Shown here piece by piece: positions 11,416-23,400 of a stretch of DNA of 64,000 bases. Position numbers and translations under genes: made by a program. Below the pieces are notes generated by a model. It searched no databases and was not told the origin of the DNA. It saw only the letters and a list, made by a program, of their open reading frames with translations. Source of the DNA: Setophaga petechia (Eukaryota; Chordata; Aves; Passeriformes; Parulidae); the NCBI GenBank assembly GCA_024362935.1, contig JANCRA010000030.1:7608096-7672095 (forward strand), given 5' to 3'. Positions within the stretch are counted from its first letter, which is position 1, and each line of letters opens with the position of its first letter.

Positions 11416-14077
11416 TTTGTCTCATTGGGAAGAAGAAAGCAGTTTGGTCTCTTTAAGATAGCTCTTCCTTAGTGGAATTTAAATTTAGGATGTAAACTTC
11501 CCCGGCAGTGCCTCTTTTAAATGATCTTTGGAAATGCTGACTGTGTCTGTTCTAATCTAGCTGGCAGAGCAGGCTTTTAGCAGACAGGACGTGAGAGTGA
11601 CCCCAGTTCTGTGCTGCTTTCTCCCCTTACATCTTCAGAGCCACACTTGCCTCCCTGACAGGCTGATAAAGCCAGCCCTGCTCTGGCCCTGGCCCACAGC
11701 TCCAGCCTGGGAGCCTTTGAAGAGCACTTAGGGCTGTCTGGAGCGTGGAATAAACGGGGCAGTGCTGGAGCTGCTCTGAGTGTTGGGCAAACCCTGCCAC
11801 GCTCAGTGTATGGGGTTACCTGGGGACCAAAATCACCAAGTGTCACAGCTGTCTGTGCTGGAAGTGTGGGGGGATTGCCAGGGCGCCCAGGGGACCTCCT
11901 TGGCCCTGCTGAGCTTAACCCTTCAGTGTTCAGAACAAATGTTCCTGCCCCAGCAGACTGTGGAATGGAGAGATTGAGGCATTCAGGGCAGGAGTGGGGG
12001 CTGGCACTGCCCTGGGCAGTACTGGATCCCATGGGAGATGTGCAATGGGATGAGGGAAATCTGATCCAAAATTTGAGCCATGGGATGATGGCTCAAATTT
12101 TGCATTTGATCAGATGACCAAACAGCAGCCAAGAATTCTCCTGTGTGTTGAACGAGAGAAATACAGAGCATCCCCTTCCCCTGGCACTGCATCCAGAGCC
12201 TTCCACTGACCCAGTTACCCTTCAGCCCCCCAGAACAAGGTGTGTAGGGCTGGGAAGAGCAGCAGGAATGCTGGAACTCTGCCACCCTGTGAGCAGGTAC
12301 CTGCTCCCTGCCTGCCCTTAGTGGTGATTGCATGGGCAGCGCCGCTAAAAATTACAGGTCCATTAATTAATTTCTAAATGGTGGTGGAAGTCCCCAGGGA
12401 GCACGTACAGTGTGAGGACTCTATTAATTCATCTTGATTAACATTATCACAATGAATAGCAAATGAATTCATAATGATCAGACAATTATTTAAAAGTGTG
12501 ACAGATGGGATCCTGGTAACTCCGGGAGTGCACTCAGGCAGTGCTGATGGATCTGGTGAGGGAAGGGCAGGAATTGGTGATTTGACAGTCATCATTTGAT
12601 GATTTAGGCATAATCCCCGTGTAGGGAAAGTTGGAATAACTCCCCTGTCTCTTGTTATAAACTTGAAAATTCGGTGTCTCACAGAAATGTCTCAGTTGTC
12701 CTAAAGCTGAAAGTCAGAAGTTTGATCTTGCTGAGCTCTGGTTTTGAGCAGCTCTGGAGTTTCACATGTGAAATCCACCTGGTTTGTCAAAAAAAGGTCT
12801 CTTCCCATTGCACCCATCTCAGCTGACTGGAATTGGCCTCACACCAATCCTGCTCCCACCTCTATTTTGGGGAAGAGTTTTGGGCTAAGTCCTGCATTGC
12901 TTAAGTATTCACATCATAGCTGGCTTTTTATTCTCTACCATAAACTCATGTATCTTTTAAGTAACAGAGCCTGGGTTATGGGCCTCATTTCCCTCAAAAA
13001 CATCTTGTTCTGGAGACCTAATTTATAGCTGTGTAAAGGCACAGCAGATTCCTGCTGGGAAATCTCTCTCCTGTAGCCCAGAGGTGCTGGGATTTGGTTG
13101 CAAGCACAGTAAAAGCCTCTAAAATCAGTGCTGGAGCTCAGTGAGAGGCAGGGTTGGGCTGGGCAGCAATGCTGGGTGATGCTGGGAGGAGGAGTGAGAG
13201 CCAAGGTTGTACTCCATTTAGAGAGGGTAAAAGGAAGGGGGTTGTTGGGTGAGAAGCTGGATTAGAGAAGCAAAATCAAGGTTTGGAAGGGTTTGATCCC
13301 AGCAGCTGAGGGGTCTGAGGTGAACATGCTGAGAGCAGACCCACAGGGATGGAGCTTGTGCCCATCAGGAGCAGCAGCAGACCCAGGGTGGCCCTGCTGG
13401 GGACAGGGATCCTTCAGGGCTGCAAACCTTGGCTCAGAGAGGGGAAAGCCTGCAGGAGCAGGGGATTCCTCCTGCTGTGTGCATCCCTTCTGGCTGTTCC
13501 CTGCTAGGAACCAACAGAGAGATCCCAACATTCACAGTGGTGAGCCTCACATGCTCTGAGATACTGCAGCCATAATAAATAAGCAACTGGGAACAATTTT
13601 TTTCCCCCTATGAATTTCTGCCAGCTACGTAAGGCTTTGGTTTTTTGTACTCTGTCTCCCACTAAATACAGGATAGTCAACAAAATTAAGATTACCATCG
13701 GGGATCTTGACTAATGCAGGGGTTATTATTGTGGGGGTGGCTGTTTGCATCCAGGAGCTGAACTCTCCCTGCTCAGTCTGTTTCTCATCAGGCTCTGAGG
13801 TGTCTGTGCACCAGCAGCCTTGGATTTGAAGGGGAAAAATTGGGAATTGCCTTGGAATGAGGGAGGCAGAGCTCTCGTGAAGAGCTGGGAGTGAACACTG
13901 AGGGGCTTGGGATGGGGTGCTGTGTGTCAGGGGGTGACAGAGAGGTGACAGGGTCAGCAGGGGCGTGGTGAGCTGGGGCTGTCCCGGCTGAGGAGAGCTG
14001 GCAGCGCCTCTGGGATCACACAGGGAGCAGGAAATACCAGTGAGGAGCCTTTCCCATGCTCCCGTGGCTGCCTCACA
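11416..14077. other. RXRA intron 4, no gene seen
   Basis: Unique intronic sequence apart from the duplicate segment at 12353-12484. Around 13560-13760 it is more AT-rich and free of repeats and could be a conserved non-coding stretch, but this cannot be judged without alignment. Confidence 0.6.
12353..12484. repeat. ~120-bp duplicated segment, copy 2 (intron 4)
   Basis: Second copy of the 9900-10022 segment in the same orientation, 2.45 kb downstream and on the other side of exon 4. It has a short insertion (ATAGCAA region) near its right end. Confidence 0.9.
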
Positions 14078-15064
14078 GGGAGCAGGGCTGGGAAACGGCT
14101 CCCAGAGCCTTCCCTGGATGAGAGGGGCTCCTGGGGAAAGCCTGGACCTGCAGGGCCGGACCTGCTGGGCTGCCAGGATGGGAGCAGGGATCCCAGAGCC
14201 TTCCCCTGGATGTGAGGGGCTCCTGAGGAGAGCCAGGACCTGCAGGGCTCTCCAGGATGGGAGCAGGGATCCCAGGTCCTTCTCCAGGGACTCCTGGGGA
14301 GAGCCAGGACCTGCTGGGCTCTCCAGGATGGGAGCAGGGATCCCAGAGCCTTCCCCTGGATGTGAAGGGCTCCTGGGGAGAGCCAGGACCTGCTGGGCTG
14401 CCAGGATGGGAGCAGGGATCCCAGAGCCTACCCCTGGATGAGAGGGGGTTGCCAGGATGGGAACAGGGATCCCAGAGCCTGCTCCAGGGGCTTCTGGGGA
14501 GAGCCAGGGCCTATTGGGCTGTCGGTATGAGCAGGGATCCCAGAGCCTTCCCCTGCATGTGAGGGGCTCCTGAGGAGAGTCAGGACCTGCTGGGCTTCCC
14601 AGGATGGGACCAGGGATCCCCGAGCCTTCTCCAGGGGCTCCTGGGGAGAACCAGGACCTGCAGGACTGTTCAGGATTGGAGCAGGGATCCCAGAGCCATG
14701 AGGGGCTCCAGGGGAGAGCCAGGCTGGCTCTGCAGGACCTGTTGGGCTGCCAGCTTGGGAGTAGGGCTGCCCAGGATGGAAGCAGGGATCCCGGAGCCTT
14801 CCCCTGGATGTGAGGGGCTCCTGGGGAGAGCCAGGACCTGCTGGGCTGTCCAGGATGAGAGCAGGGATCCCAGAGCCTTCTCTGGGACATGAGGAACATC
14901 TAGGGAGAGCCAGGACCTGGTGGACTGCCAGGATGGGAGCAGGGATCCCAGAGCCTTCTCCAGGGGCTCCTGGGGAGAGCCTGGACCTGCCCAGGATGGG
15001 AGCAGGGATCCCAGAGCCTTCCCTGGATGTGAGGGGCTCCTGGGGAGAACCAGGAACCGCTGGG
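14078..15064. repeat. ~78-bp minisatellite in intron 4
   Basis: About twelve units, each containing GGATGGGAGCAGGGATCCC, AGAGCCTTCCCCTGGATG and GGGGAGAGCCAGGACCTG. Several units lack the CTGGATGTGAGG part. The 424-codon minus-strand frame over this array is a by-product of the repeat. Confidence 0.93.
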
Positions 15065-18000
15065 TCCCACGTGCCAGCTGCAGGCTGGGTTTTGGTGCCA
15101 GGTGGGTGAAGTGGTGTTGGTGCACCTCAGAGCCCATCTGGAGAGCAGAGAGCTGCTCCCCTGCAGCACCTGCAGCTCAGGCTGCAGGGCTGAGCCCAAG
15201 GTTGTTCCTAAATCCAGGTGGCAGGTGCAGCTGCTGTGCATCCAGGACATCTGTCCAGCTGCACGCCTGCTCTCTGACTTCAGGGCTCCATTAAACTTCC
15301 CAGCCTGAGTTAATTCTCTCTCTTCCTGTGTTTGTGGGTTGGTTTTCCCCTCTCCCTTGCCAAGCTGAGGGGGTTCAGCCTGGGAGAGGTTGGACTTGCA
15401 GCATCTCCACAGCCTGGAGACCTTCCCATGTCTCCAGGGAGCTGCTCTGTCACTCCAGAGAGGCTGAAGGTTCCCACATGTGCCTGATCCCCTGCCATGG
15501 CTGAGTTTGGGCCATCCCAGCTCCTGGACCATCCCTCAGCAGCACGAGGGATCTGGGGAGAAAGCAGAAATTCAGGTTTCCAGCCCACTGTCCAAGTGAA
15601 TGTGAAAGCAGGCGAGTGGCCACAGCCTAGTGGAGGGGCAGAGTTCAAGAGCACAGTTATTTTTAGGAGTAATTTTGGAATGGAAAATGTCTTCCAGCTT
15701 AATGAGCTTGTTTCTTATATCCTTTTAAAGTGCTGCTCTTTAAACCAGCTGGTTAAATGATGCTGGGTTTGGGTTTTTTTTTTTGTTTTGTTTTTAAGGA
15801 TGCTCTTAGGTTGAGAAAATGAGTTTGGCTTATGAGTTTTCTCTCCTTTTGTTGCTGTTTGTTTATACTTCGGTGTCCAGAGAGTGAAGTGAGCTAGAGA
15901 TTTTTTGCTGTTGTTTTTCAGAGCTGTTCCTCTTGTGAACTAACTGCATGCAAAGGTTTCAATCCACTTTTTAACACTCTGAAGTTACACTTTTTAATTA
16001 TCACGGTGGTATTTTGCATCCTTTAAAAAAAATTACAGCGTTCAGTTGAAAATGTTGGAGGGGAAAAAAACCCATTTATTTTATGTGTCGCAGCTTTTGA
16101 GGTTGTTTACAGTAGCAGAAAGCTGCACCTCTAAAAAAAGAAAAAAAGAAAGGTGACACACGAAAGCAAAGCAGAAGAAACACTGTCTGAATTTGTTTTC
16201 TCAGCTGTCTTGGCATTTTGGATATAAACAGGTACCTGGGGCATAAATGCTTCAAGATGCTGATGATGCACAGCAAAGATGTGGCTTTGTGAAAGGCAGC
16301 AGAGCCAAATAAATTCCAATGTGAAAGAAACAGAAATGCCCAATAACCCCCATCCAGCACCTCATAAATAACCAACCACCCACCTGCAGGATGGAGAAAA
16401 ACTAAAAATGAGCAGATTTGGGATCTCTGGGCTGAGCTTTGGTGCCTCCCCCTGTGCTCTCAGTTCACAGAGAGGTGTTTCCCTGAGAAAACCCCATTTT
16501 TGGGGCAGTGAATTATCCTTTCCCCATGGAAAGGATATTTGTGGATGAAAGGATATTTGTGGATATAAGTGAATTATCCTTTCCCCACCCTGCTGCTCCT
16601 GGAGAGGTGGATTTCCATCCCAAAAAGCTCTGTATTGACACTGGGTGAGTGTCCCTGGAGCTGCTGTAGCCTCCAGGTCTCTCCCAGCAAATAAACAAAC
16701 CTGTGCTGCTCCTGCCCTCTCAGAAACACCAAAGCCCTGTGGAAAATCCTCTCCCTGCCTCCACTGGCATCCCTTTGGTGCAGAAGTGCAGTGCCCACGA
16801 GCGTGGCCACCCACAGGGTTTGGTTTGGGCACCAGAGCTGGCTTGGGTGGCACTTTACAATGCACTCAAAGCTGCTTTTTTAGCCATCAGATGCTGCCCC
16901 ATGAGCAAAGCCAAGGTGTCCAGTGTGATGTGGACACCTGCAGAGGATGGATCTTGGCATTTTGGCCCATCAGCCCTCGGGCTTGGATAGCTGAGGCTCA
17001 TCTGCAATCCACAGGACGAGACGTTTTGGATTTTAAAGACACCAGAGGTCACCAAGGAGTGGCTTGGACACATGGGGCTCCATGTCTTGCTGTAGCACGA
17101 CCTGGGGAAGTGCAGATGGGCTGGAGAAGCTCAAGATGAAACATGACAGCAACTGGCCTGAGGCAAGTACAGACCAAATCAGGCAGAATAACAGGAGAGG
17201 CTCTTCATCAGGTGCCATGGAAAACACAGGCTTCTGTCCTTGGCTGGGCTCAGACATAGCTGCAGGAGGTGGGGCTGCCTCTCCGAGCTCTCTGACTGCA
17301 TCTTTTTTTCTCCTCAAGTGGATTGCAAGGTTCAAATGCTTCCCTTATGCTTAGAAAACCAGCCTGGAAAAGCTCTCAGCCATCTGAGGCTCCTTGAAGA
17401 GGAATAAAAGCATTGGCACAGCCATCAGCAAGGAGGGAGAGGGCTGGGGAGCTCAGCTCTGGGGACACGGGGTGGCCACAGCTTGGGAGAGCTCTGCCTT
17501 GCACCAGAGGCTTTTCTGGGGTGCAGCAAGGCAAATTCCTGCCTCAGCTCCTGCATTTGAGGTGGACAGACCCACTCTGTTGACCAAAAGCTGTACCACC
17601 CTCAGGACTAGGAAAAGCAGTGCTGGGAGCTGAGAAGAACAAGGTTATTCCCATTTTGGTGTCACCAGACAAGCTGCCATGCAGCTGCCACCCTGATGTT
17701 TTTCTCTTCTTAAAAACGTAAATAAAAACAAAACTCATAAAGAAATGCGATTCCCAGACCAGATCCATTTGAAAAATGTGTTTTTGTCATCCCCACTGTG
17801 ATTTATTTGATTAATCCCCAGTGGAGTGGGGAGTGGACTCCAGGGCTGAGGTCCTAGCTCTGCATGGTGAGGGATCTGCTCAATGCTGGGGATTTTCCCA
17901 GATTTCATGGGTAAAAAAACCACTTGTCCTTCTTTCCCTCCCTCTCTTCTCTGTGTTGGTTTTTTCCTACATCTCAAGGAGCACAGTCCTCATTTTTTTC

Positions 18001-18104
18001 CTGGGATGGTGATGTGTCCTTCTGCTCCTCTCCTGAGAAGGAACAACAGCTTGTCAGGTCCTCATGGCAGAAAATCTGGAGATTTTCCATGAGGCTTCTG
18101 CCTG
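15065..18104. other. RXRA intron 4, no gene seen
   Basis: No transposon or RNA gene recognised. 15640-16080 is AT-rich and unique and may be conserved non-coding DNA. A small inverted/direct repeat around GGAAAGGATATTTGTGG occurs at 16520-16580. Confidence 0.6.
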
Positions 18105-19177
18105 TGGATGGATGGATGGATGGATGGATGATGGATGGATGAGGGATGGATGAGGGATGGATGGAGGATGGATGGATGGATGATGGATGGATGGATGGAT
18201 GGATGGATGGATGGATGGATGGATGGAGGATGGATGGATGGATGAGGGATGGATGATGGATGGATGATGGATGGATGATGGATGGATGGATGGATGGATG
18301 GATGGATGGATGGATGGATGGATGAGGGATGGATGATGGATGGATGGAGGATGGATGGATGGATGGATGGATGGATGGATGGATGGATGGATGATGGATG
18401 GATGATGGATGGATGAGGGATGGATGGATGAGGGATGGATGGATGGATGGATGAATGGATGGATGGATGATGAAGGGATGGATGGATGGATGATGAAGGG
18501 ATGGATGGATGGATGGATGGATGGATGGATGGATGGATGGATGAGGGATGGATGGATGATGGATGGATGATGGATGGATGGATGGATGGATGGATGGATG
18601 GATGGATGGATGATGGAGGGATGGATGGATGGATGGATGGATGATGGATGGGTGGATGGATGGATGGATGGATGGATGGATGGATGAGGGATGGATGGAT
18701 GATGGATGGATGGATGATGGATGGATGATGGATGGATGGATGGATGGATGGATGGATGGATGGATGGATGATGGAGGGATGGATGGATGGATGATGGATG
18801 AGGGATGGATGGATGGATGGATGGATGGATGATGGATGGGTGGATGGATGGATGGATGGATGGTTCCAGGGATGATGGATGGATGGATGGATGGATGGAT
18901 GGATGGATGATGGATGGATGGATGATGGATGGATGATGGATGGATGGATGGATGATGGATGGATGGATGGATGGATGGATGGATGGATGGATGATGGATG
19001 GATGATGGATGGATGATGGATGGATGGATGGATGGATGGATGGATGGATGATGGATGGATGGATGGATGATGGATGGATGATGGATGGATGGATGGATGG
19101 ATGGATGACGGATGGATGGATGACGGATGGATGGATGAGGGATGGATGAATGGATCCATGGATGGATGGATGGACGG
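18105..19177. repeat. (GGAT)n tetranucleotide array, 1.07 kb
   Basis: More than 250 GGAT repeats on the + strand, with periodic interruptions by GAT trinucleotide slips (GATGATGG), GAGG variants and a few ACGG variants near the right edge. On the minus strand it yields long Ser-Ile-His-Pro frames that are not genes. Confidence 0.98.
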
Positions 19178-20339
19178 ACAGAGGTGATGACAAAGTGATT
19201 CCACACTTGCCCTGCCGTTGGAGGAGGCTCTCTGTGCTTGGCAGCAGGGTGTAGCAGAGCAGATGACACTCCCTGGTGAGCACTGGGTTTATCTTTGGCT
19301 GCTGGGTGGGCCTGTGCCATCTGCTGTGCCCGGGTGTCAGTGCTGCAGTGCAGGCTGTGCGTGGGGCTGAGCTGGGATGAGTCAGCTCCCCCTGACCAGC
19401 TCTGCAGGGAGCTGCAGCTCTGATTTTGTGGTGCAGCAGCTCCAAGCTCGGATCAATAGAAAGAACTCCTTACATGTCTGATCTCTGCCCATCTGTCTCT
19501 GGATTGTTTGTATCAGCTGGGTTCAGCCTGATCTCTGTCAAAGTGCCCTGTAAGATCCTTTCCCTCAACCCCTGAAGTGTATCTGACTCTTCAGGCCAGG
19601 GATGTGGCACTGATCAGGTTGAGATTTGCAGGTTGAAGGTTTTGAGTAGCCCCTGTCTGCCCAGCCCTCTGCAATGCTTTCCCACTAATCCCATGTCCAG
19701 CACAAGGACGTGTTTTTGGGGTTAACACCATGGTGGAGTGACCCCAGTGATCCCAAATTTGCACCATCATCCTTGAGAGCTGCTCCAAATCTCCAGCAGC
19801 ACTTTGGCATTTAGATCTTTTTATAAGATCCCATTTGTTGAGGGTTTGCCTTTCTCTCAGGCTTTCGTGTTATTTAGTAGGTGTTTCATCTCCTCTAATG
19901 TGCCCAGAGGAATCTTGGTGCATCTGTGCTGCTGAAGGAGGGCTGGCATTAAGCAAAAACTTCCCTCTTTCTGATGCTTGGAGAAGCAGGAGTGGGCTTG
20001 GAGGGGTGAAATTAAAGCAGGGTTTTGAAAAAGAAGAAGAATCCACGCCAGATGGACAAAAGCCACAACACAAATCTGAGTTTACCTGGCTCTGGCAGCC
20101 CAGCAGGCAGCGTTGGTGGGCCTGAGGAGCCTCTGCAGCCCAGAGAAGTTTGCAGAAAGGAACCTCTTGCCTTTTTGCATAACAGCTTTCACATGGCACA
20201 GCCTGAGCTCTGTTGACATGCAGCAAACAGCAACGCTGAGGGAAGGAGGGGGAGCACTGGGAATTGGCCCCAGGAGCTGGGTTAATGGGATCAACAGCCA
20301 GAGAGGGCTCCTTTAGCCTGTGTCTCAATTTCCTGAGGC
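19178..20339. other. RXRA intron 4, no gene seen
   Basis: Unique sequence; nothing recognised. Confidence 0.6.
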
Positions 20340-20624
20340 TTATTTTATTTTTATTTTATTTTATTTTATTTTATTTTATTTTATTTTTTAATTTATTTTA
20401 TTTTATTTTTATTTTATTTTATTTTATTTTATTTTTTTATTTATTTTATTTTTTATTTATTTTATTTTATTTTAATTTAATTTTATTTTTATTTATTTTA
20501 TTTTATTTTATTTATTTTATTTTATTATTTTATTTTATTTTATTTTATTTTATTTTTAAATTTATTTTTATATTTTATTTTATTTTATTTTATTTTATTT
20601 TATTTTATTTTATTTTTATTTTAT
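20340..20624. repeat. (TTTTA)n pentanucleotide array
   Basis: Nearly uninterrupted TATTT/TTTTA repeats with occasional four- and six-base slips; 285 bp. Confidence 0.97.
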
Positions 20625-21598
20625 GCTCTGCCTGAACATCCCATAACCTGCTTCAGCTGGAGCAGAGAAGGAGTGCTGGGGTAATTGTCAATAAATTGCA
20701 ATTTTGACATTGCAATTTTTGACATTATTGGAGTTTTGACATTATTGGACTGCCTCAGCAAAGAGCTGGGTGGGTTCAGAGAGCTGTGTCTCATGGCCAG
20801 AGATGCTTGGGCTGTTCTCAAGCAGAATGGGCTCAAATGTGCTGTGGAGAAGTGTGGGATTTAGGGTCTGTGACAAGGTGATGGAGAAATTGAGAGTTCC
20901 CACTGCTGCTGCACAAAGCTGCCTTCCAGGTGTAGGAAAAGCTGTGCAGGTTTCCAAGGGAGGTCATTAATAATAATAACAATGTTATTAGCATCTAATG
21001 AGTGTTTCTCATCTCTGAGCTGCTCAGATATAATTCATCAGCATGTGACAGGCTGCTGGCAAGATCATTCCCACCCCACAGGATTTGGGACAGGTCTCTC
21101 CTGTCTGTCTGGAGCCAAAGGCAGGATGGAGGTTTGCATGGAGCTCCTGTCCCACGGGAGCTGGAGAGGGGCATGGCATGGCCTCCAGGGAAATGCAGCA
21201 CTGCCAGCCTCAGAGGTGGCTGAATTTGGGATTTCTGCCTTAAACTGATCTCACTCTTTTCTTTAGGATTCCCTGATTCTGTCCCTTCACCCACCCCTTT
21301 CCCTCTCCAGCAGTGACCGAGGTGTGGTTTCCTTTGTGGTGCTTTCCATCATTTGTCTTTGACCTTCTTATTTCCAGGACCTGTCCCTCTGCAGAGAAGG
21401 GGCTTTCCCTGTCCAAGCAGGACCATCCCTCTCCATGCACACACAGCTGATTTCCCAGGCTGGGGCTGCTCCCTGTCTTCCCCAAACCCCACATTCCCTG
21501 GGATATCCCACTCTGGCCACACTGGGAACAGACAGAGAGGGGTGATCCTCAGGATGCTTTGGGGTTTCATGGCCACCTGCAGGGCCTGGGGGTGACTC
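20625..21598. other. RXRA intron 4, no gene seen
   Basis: Short direct repeat of TTTGACATTATTGGA-type sequence near 20703-20750. Otherwise unique and no exon. Confidence 0.6.
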
Positions 21599-21985
21599 TG
21601 TGAGAAATGCTACTCAATTCCAAAATATTTAAAAGGTTTATCAAAACCTTATCAAAAATACAACAGAAGACTGAATGGATAAAATATTACAGCGCCAGGA
21701 GCAGAGGATTTTTCCCACCATGTGCTCATCCACACAATGGAGGTTTTGCCTTTTAACCCTTTAGCTCCCCCAGAGTTCTGTCCATTGACTCCTTCTTCAC
21801 TGCCCAGTGGTGGAGATGACATCCTTAAATCTTGATTGGAGGTCAAGTGTTGCCACAGTAATAACCCAACCATCCCAAATTTCCCCAACCCCCTGATAAC
21901 AACACAAGGGGGGTAAAACACAACTATAAAACTTCTCCTAATATATGTACATATTTGCCTTTCAATTGTGAGAGTCAGCCATCAC
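21599..21985 (-). mobile_element. Possible degenerate ERV LTR
   Basis: Begins TGTGAGAAATGC and ends GTGAGAGTCAGCCA, so the ends fit TG...CA. The composition and a TTTATCAAAACC run resemble avian LTRs on the minus strand. No target duplication found; low-confidence call from general appearance. Confidence 0.3.
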
Positions 21986-22044
21986 ATTGTGGAGATGACA
22001 GTCTGCTCAGAGAGAGAGAAATCCAGATAAGCTGTCCCATGAAT

Positions 22045-22309
22045 TGGTCTGGGAAGTTTTATGGAGGCAGAGAGAAGGAATGGTGAACAAATGATGAACA
22101 ATCAGGTGTTTGTAATAAGTTGTTTTCCTCATAAGGTGTTTACCAAAGGGTGTCTTCTTAAATAAGCAGTCATGTGAAATGTGTTGATTAAATGACCAGT
22201 CAGGTCCACCTGTATGGGAGCAGTTTATAAACGAGGGGGTTCCAATAATCTGGGGGCTTCTTGCCCCTTTGGCCTTCTGACCTGGAGTCTGTGTCACCTA
22301 TCCCTTCCT
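22045..22309 (+). mobile_element. Possible LTR fragment with TATA-like box
   Basis: Contains GCAGTTTATAAACGAGG followed ~20 bp later by an AATAAT/ATCTGGGGGCTT stretch and ends near a CR1. The layout resembles an LTR promoter and R/U5 region on the + strand. Boundaries are unsure. Confidence 0.35.
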
Positions 22310-22317
22310 GACTCAGT

Positions 22318-22594
22318 GGTGACAAGAACAGCTGACAGAACCAGAGCACACAGCCTCAAGCTGCACCGAGGGAAATACAGGATGGATATCAGGAAAAAGC
22401 TTTTCACACAAAGAGTGATAAAGTTCTGGAATTGTCTGCCTGGAGAGGTGGTGGAGTCCCCATCCCTGGGTGTGTTTAACCAAGCCTGGATGTGGCACTG
22501 GGTGCCAGGGTTGAATTGAGGTGTTGGGGCTGGGTTGGACTCGATGATCTTGAAGATCTCTTCCAACCTGGTCATTCTGTGAATTCTGTGATCC
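22318..22594 (+). mobile_element. CR1 LINE 3' end, sense, next to exon 5
   Basis: Typical sense CR1 tail: AGAACAGCTGACAG region, GGAATTGTCTGCCTGGAGAG, GGTTGGACTCGATGATCTTG, and the 3'-terminal ATTCTGTGAATTCTGTGAT direct repeat. It ends about 50 bp before the exon 5 start. Confidence 0.9.
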
Positions 22595-22643
22595 CCCTTT
22601 GTGACAGTCTGACCCTGCCACTGTCCCTGTGTGTCCCTCACAG

Positions 22644-22813
22644 CCGTGCAGGAGGAGCGGCAGCGGGGCAAGGACCGCAACGAGAACGAGGTGGAGTCCA
22701 CGAGCAGCGCCAACGAGGACATGCCCGTGGAGAAGATCCTGGAGGCTGAGCTGGCTGTGGAGCCAAAGACAGAGACCTACATCGAGGCAAACATGGGCCT
22801 GACCCCCAGCTCG
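22644..22813 (+). CDS. RXRA: RXRA exon 5: T-box and hinge
   Basis: A 170-bp exon between CCTCACAG and GTGAGC. It completes the Ala codon after MKRE, then [40 protein letters not shown] and [16 protein letters not shown], in frame to the last base. [10 protein letters not shown] is the T-box extension used in dimeric DNA binding. The acidic [13 protein letters not shown] stretch is the hinge, and [11 protein letters not shown] is helix 1 of the ligand-binding domain. Differences from human as I know it: ILE preceded by K rather than R, YIEANM for [12 protein letters not shown] for GLNPSS. The acceptor lies ~50 bp from a CR1 3' tail. Confidence 0.97.
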
Positions 22814-22879
22814 GTGAGCACCTCTGCCCAGCCCCTCCTGGGGACATCACAGTGACATCAGGACAGCACTGAGGGGCAC

Positions 22880-23400
22880 AGGGGGCACAGAGGGGTTGTC
22901 CCCTGTGGAAAAGAACTGTTATATGCTTATAGCTTATGAAACCTAACTTCTTTGAGCTAAGTTTCATAAGCTTTTAGAGGCTTATAACACATTTAAGATA
23001 GCTTAGCTACTTTTGGAGGCATAAAAATGAGTGAGATGGCTTCTGTTGCAGTGTTAGGAACAAAAAGGTTTAATGAAAGGCAAAATAACAAACAGAAACT
23101 GAGCTAAGTGCAAGAAGTCTTTGCTTTTGATAAAATACTTTATAAAAGCAATTAGTTTCTTTGTTCACTTTTTTTCTTTAGTAAATTTCTTAAGGGAGAC
23201 TTTTTAGCTTTTGTCTAATTAGCAATTTTTAAGTTTGAAGTTCCTTAAGCTTATAAAGCAGCTTTAGGCTTAAAGTTAGCTTTTTTCACCTAACCGAAGA
23301 AAGAAACTTTTATGCTTTTTTCTTTTTTTGAGAGGACAAAAAATACTCTTGTCACTCCATCAACAAAAGGCACAATCCTATAAAGAACCAGCTCAAAAAT
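22880..23400 (-). mobile_element. AT-rich insert, possible ERV LTR with hairpin
   Basis: An island of A/T-rich sequence in GC-rich intron 5. It contains a perfect 12-bp inverted repeat (AGCTTATGAAAC at 22931-22942 and GTTTCATAAGCT at 22961-22972) and several CTTATAA and GCTTAAAG motifs. Read on the minus strand, CATTAAACCTTTTTGTTCC near 23060 resembles a polyadenylation signal region of avian LTRs. Exact ends and target duplication were not found. Confidence 0.4.

Noticed and set aside
13625..14899. 424-codon minus-strand ORF
   Set aside because: Covers the ~78-bp minisatellite in RXRA intron 4 with a period divisible by three; no homology or conserved start.
17974..19445. Minus-strand frames of 380-463 codons rich in His-Pro-Ser-Ile
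   Set aside because: They are translations of the GGAT array in all three frames; no unique sequence, domain or splice context.
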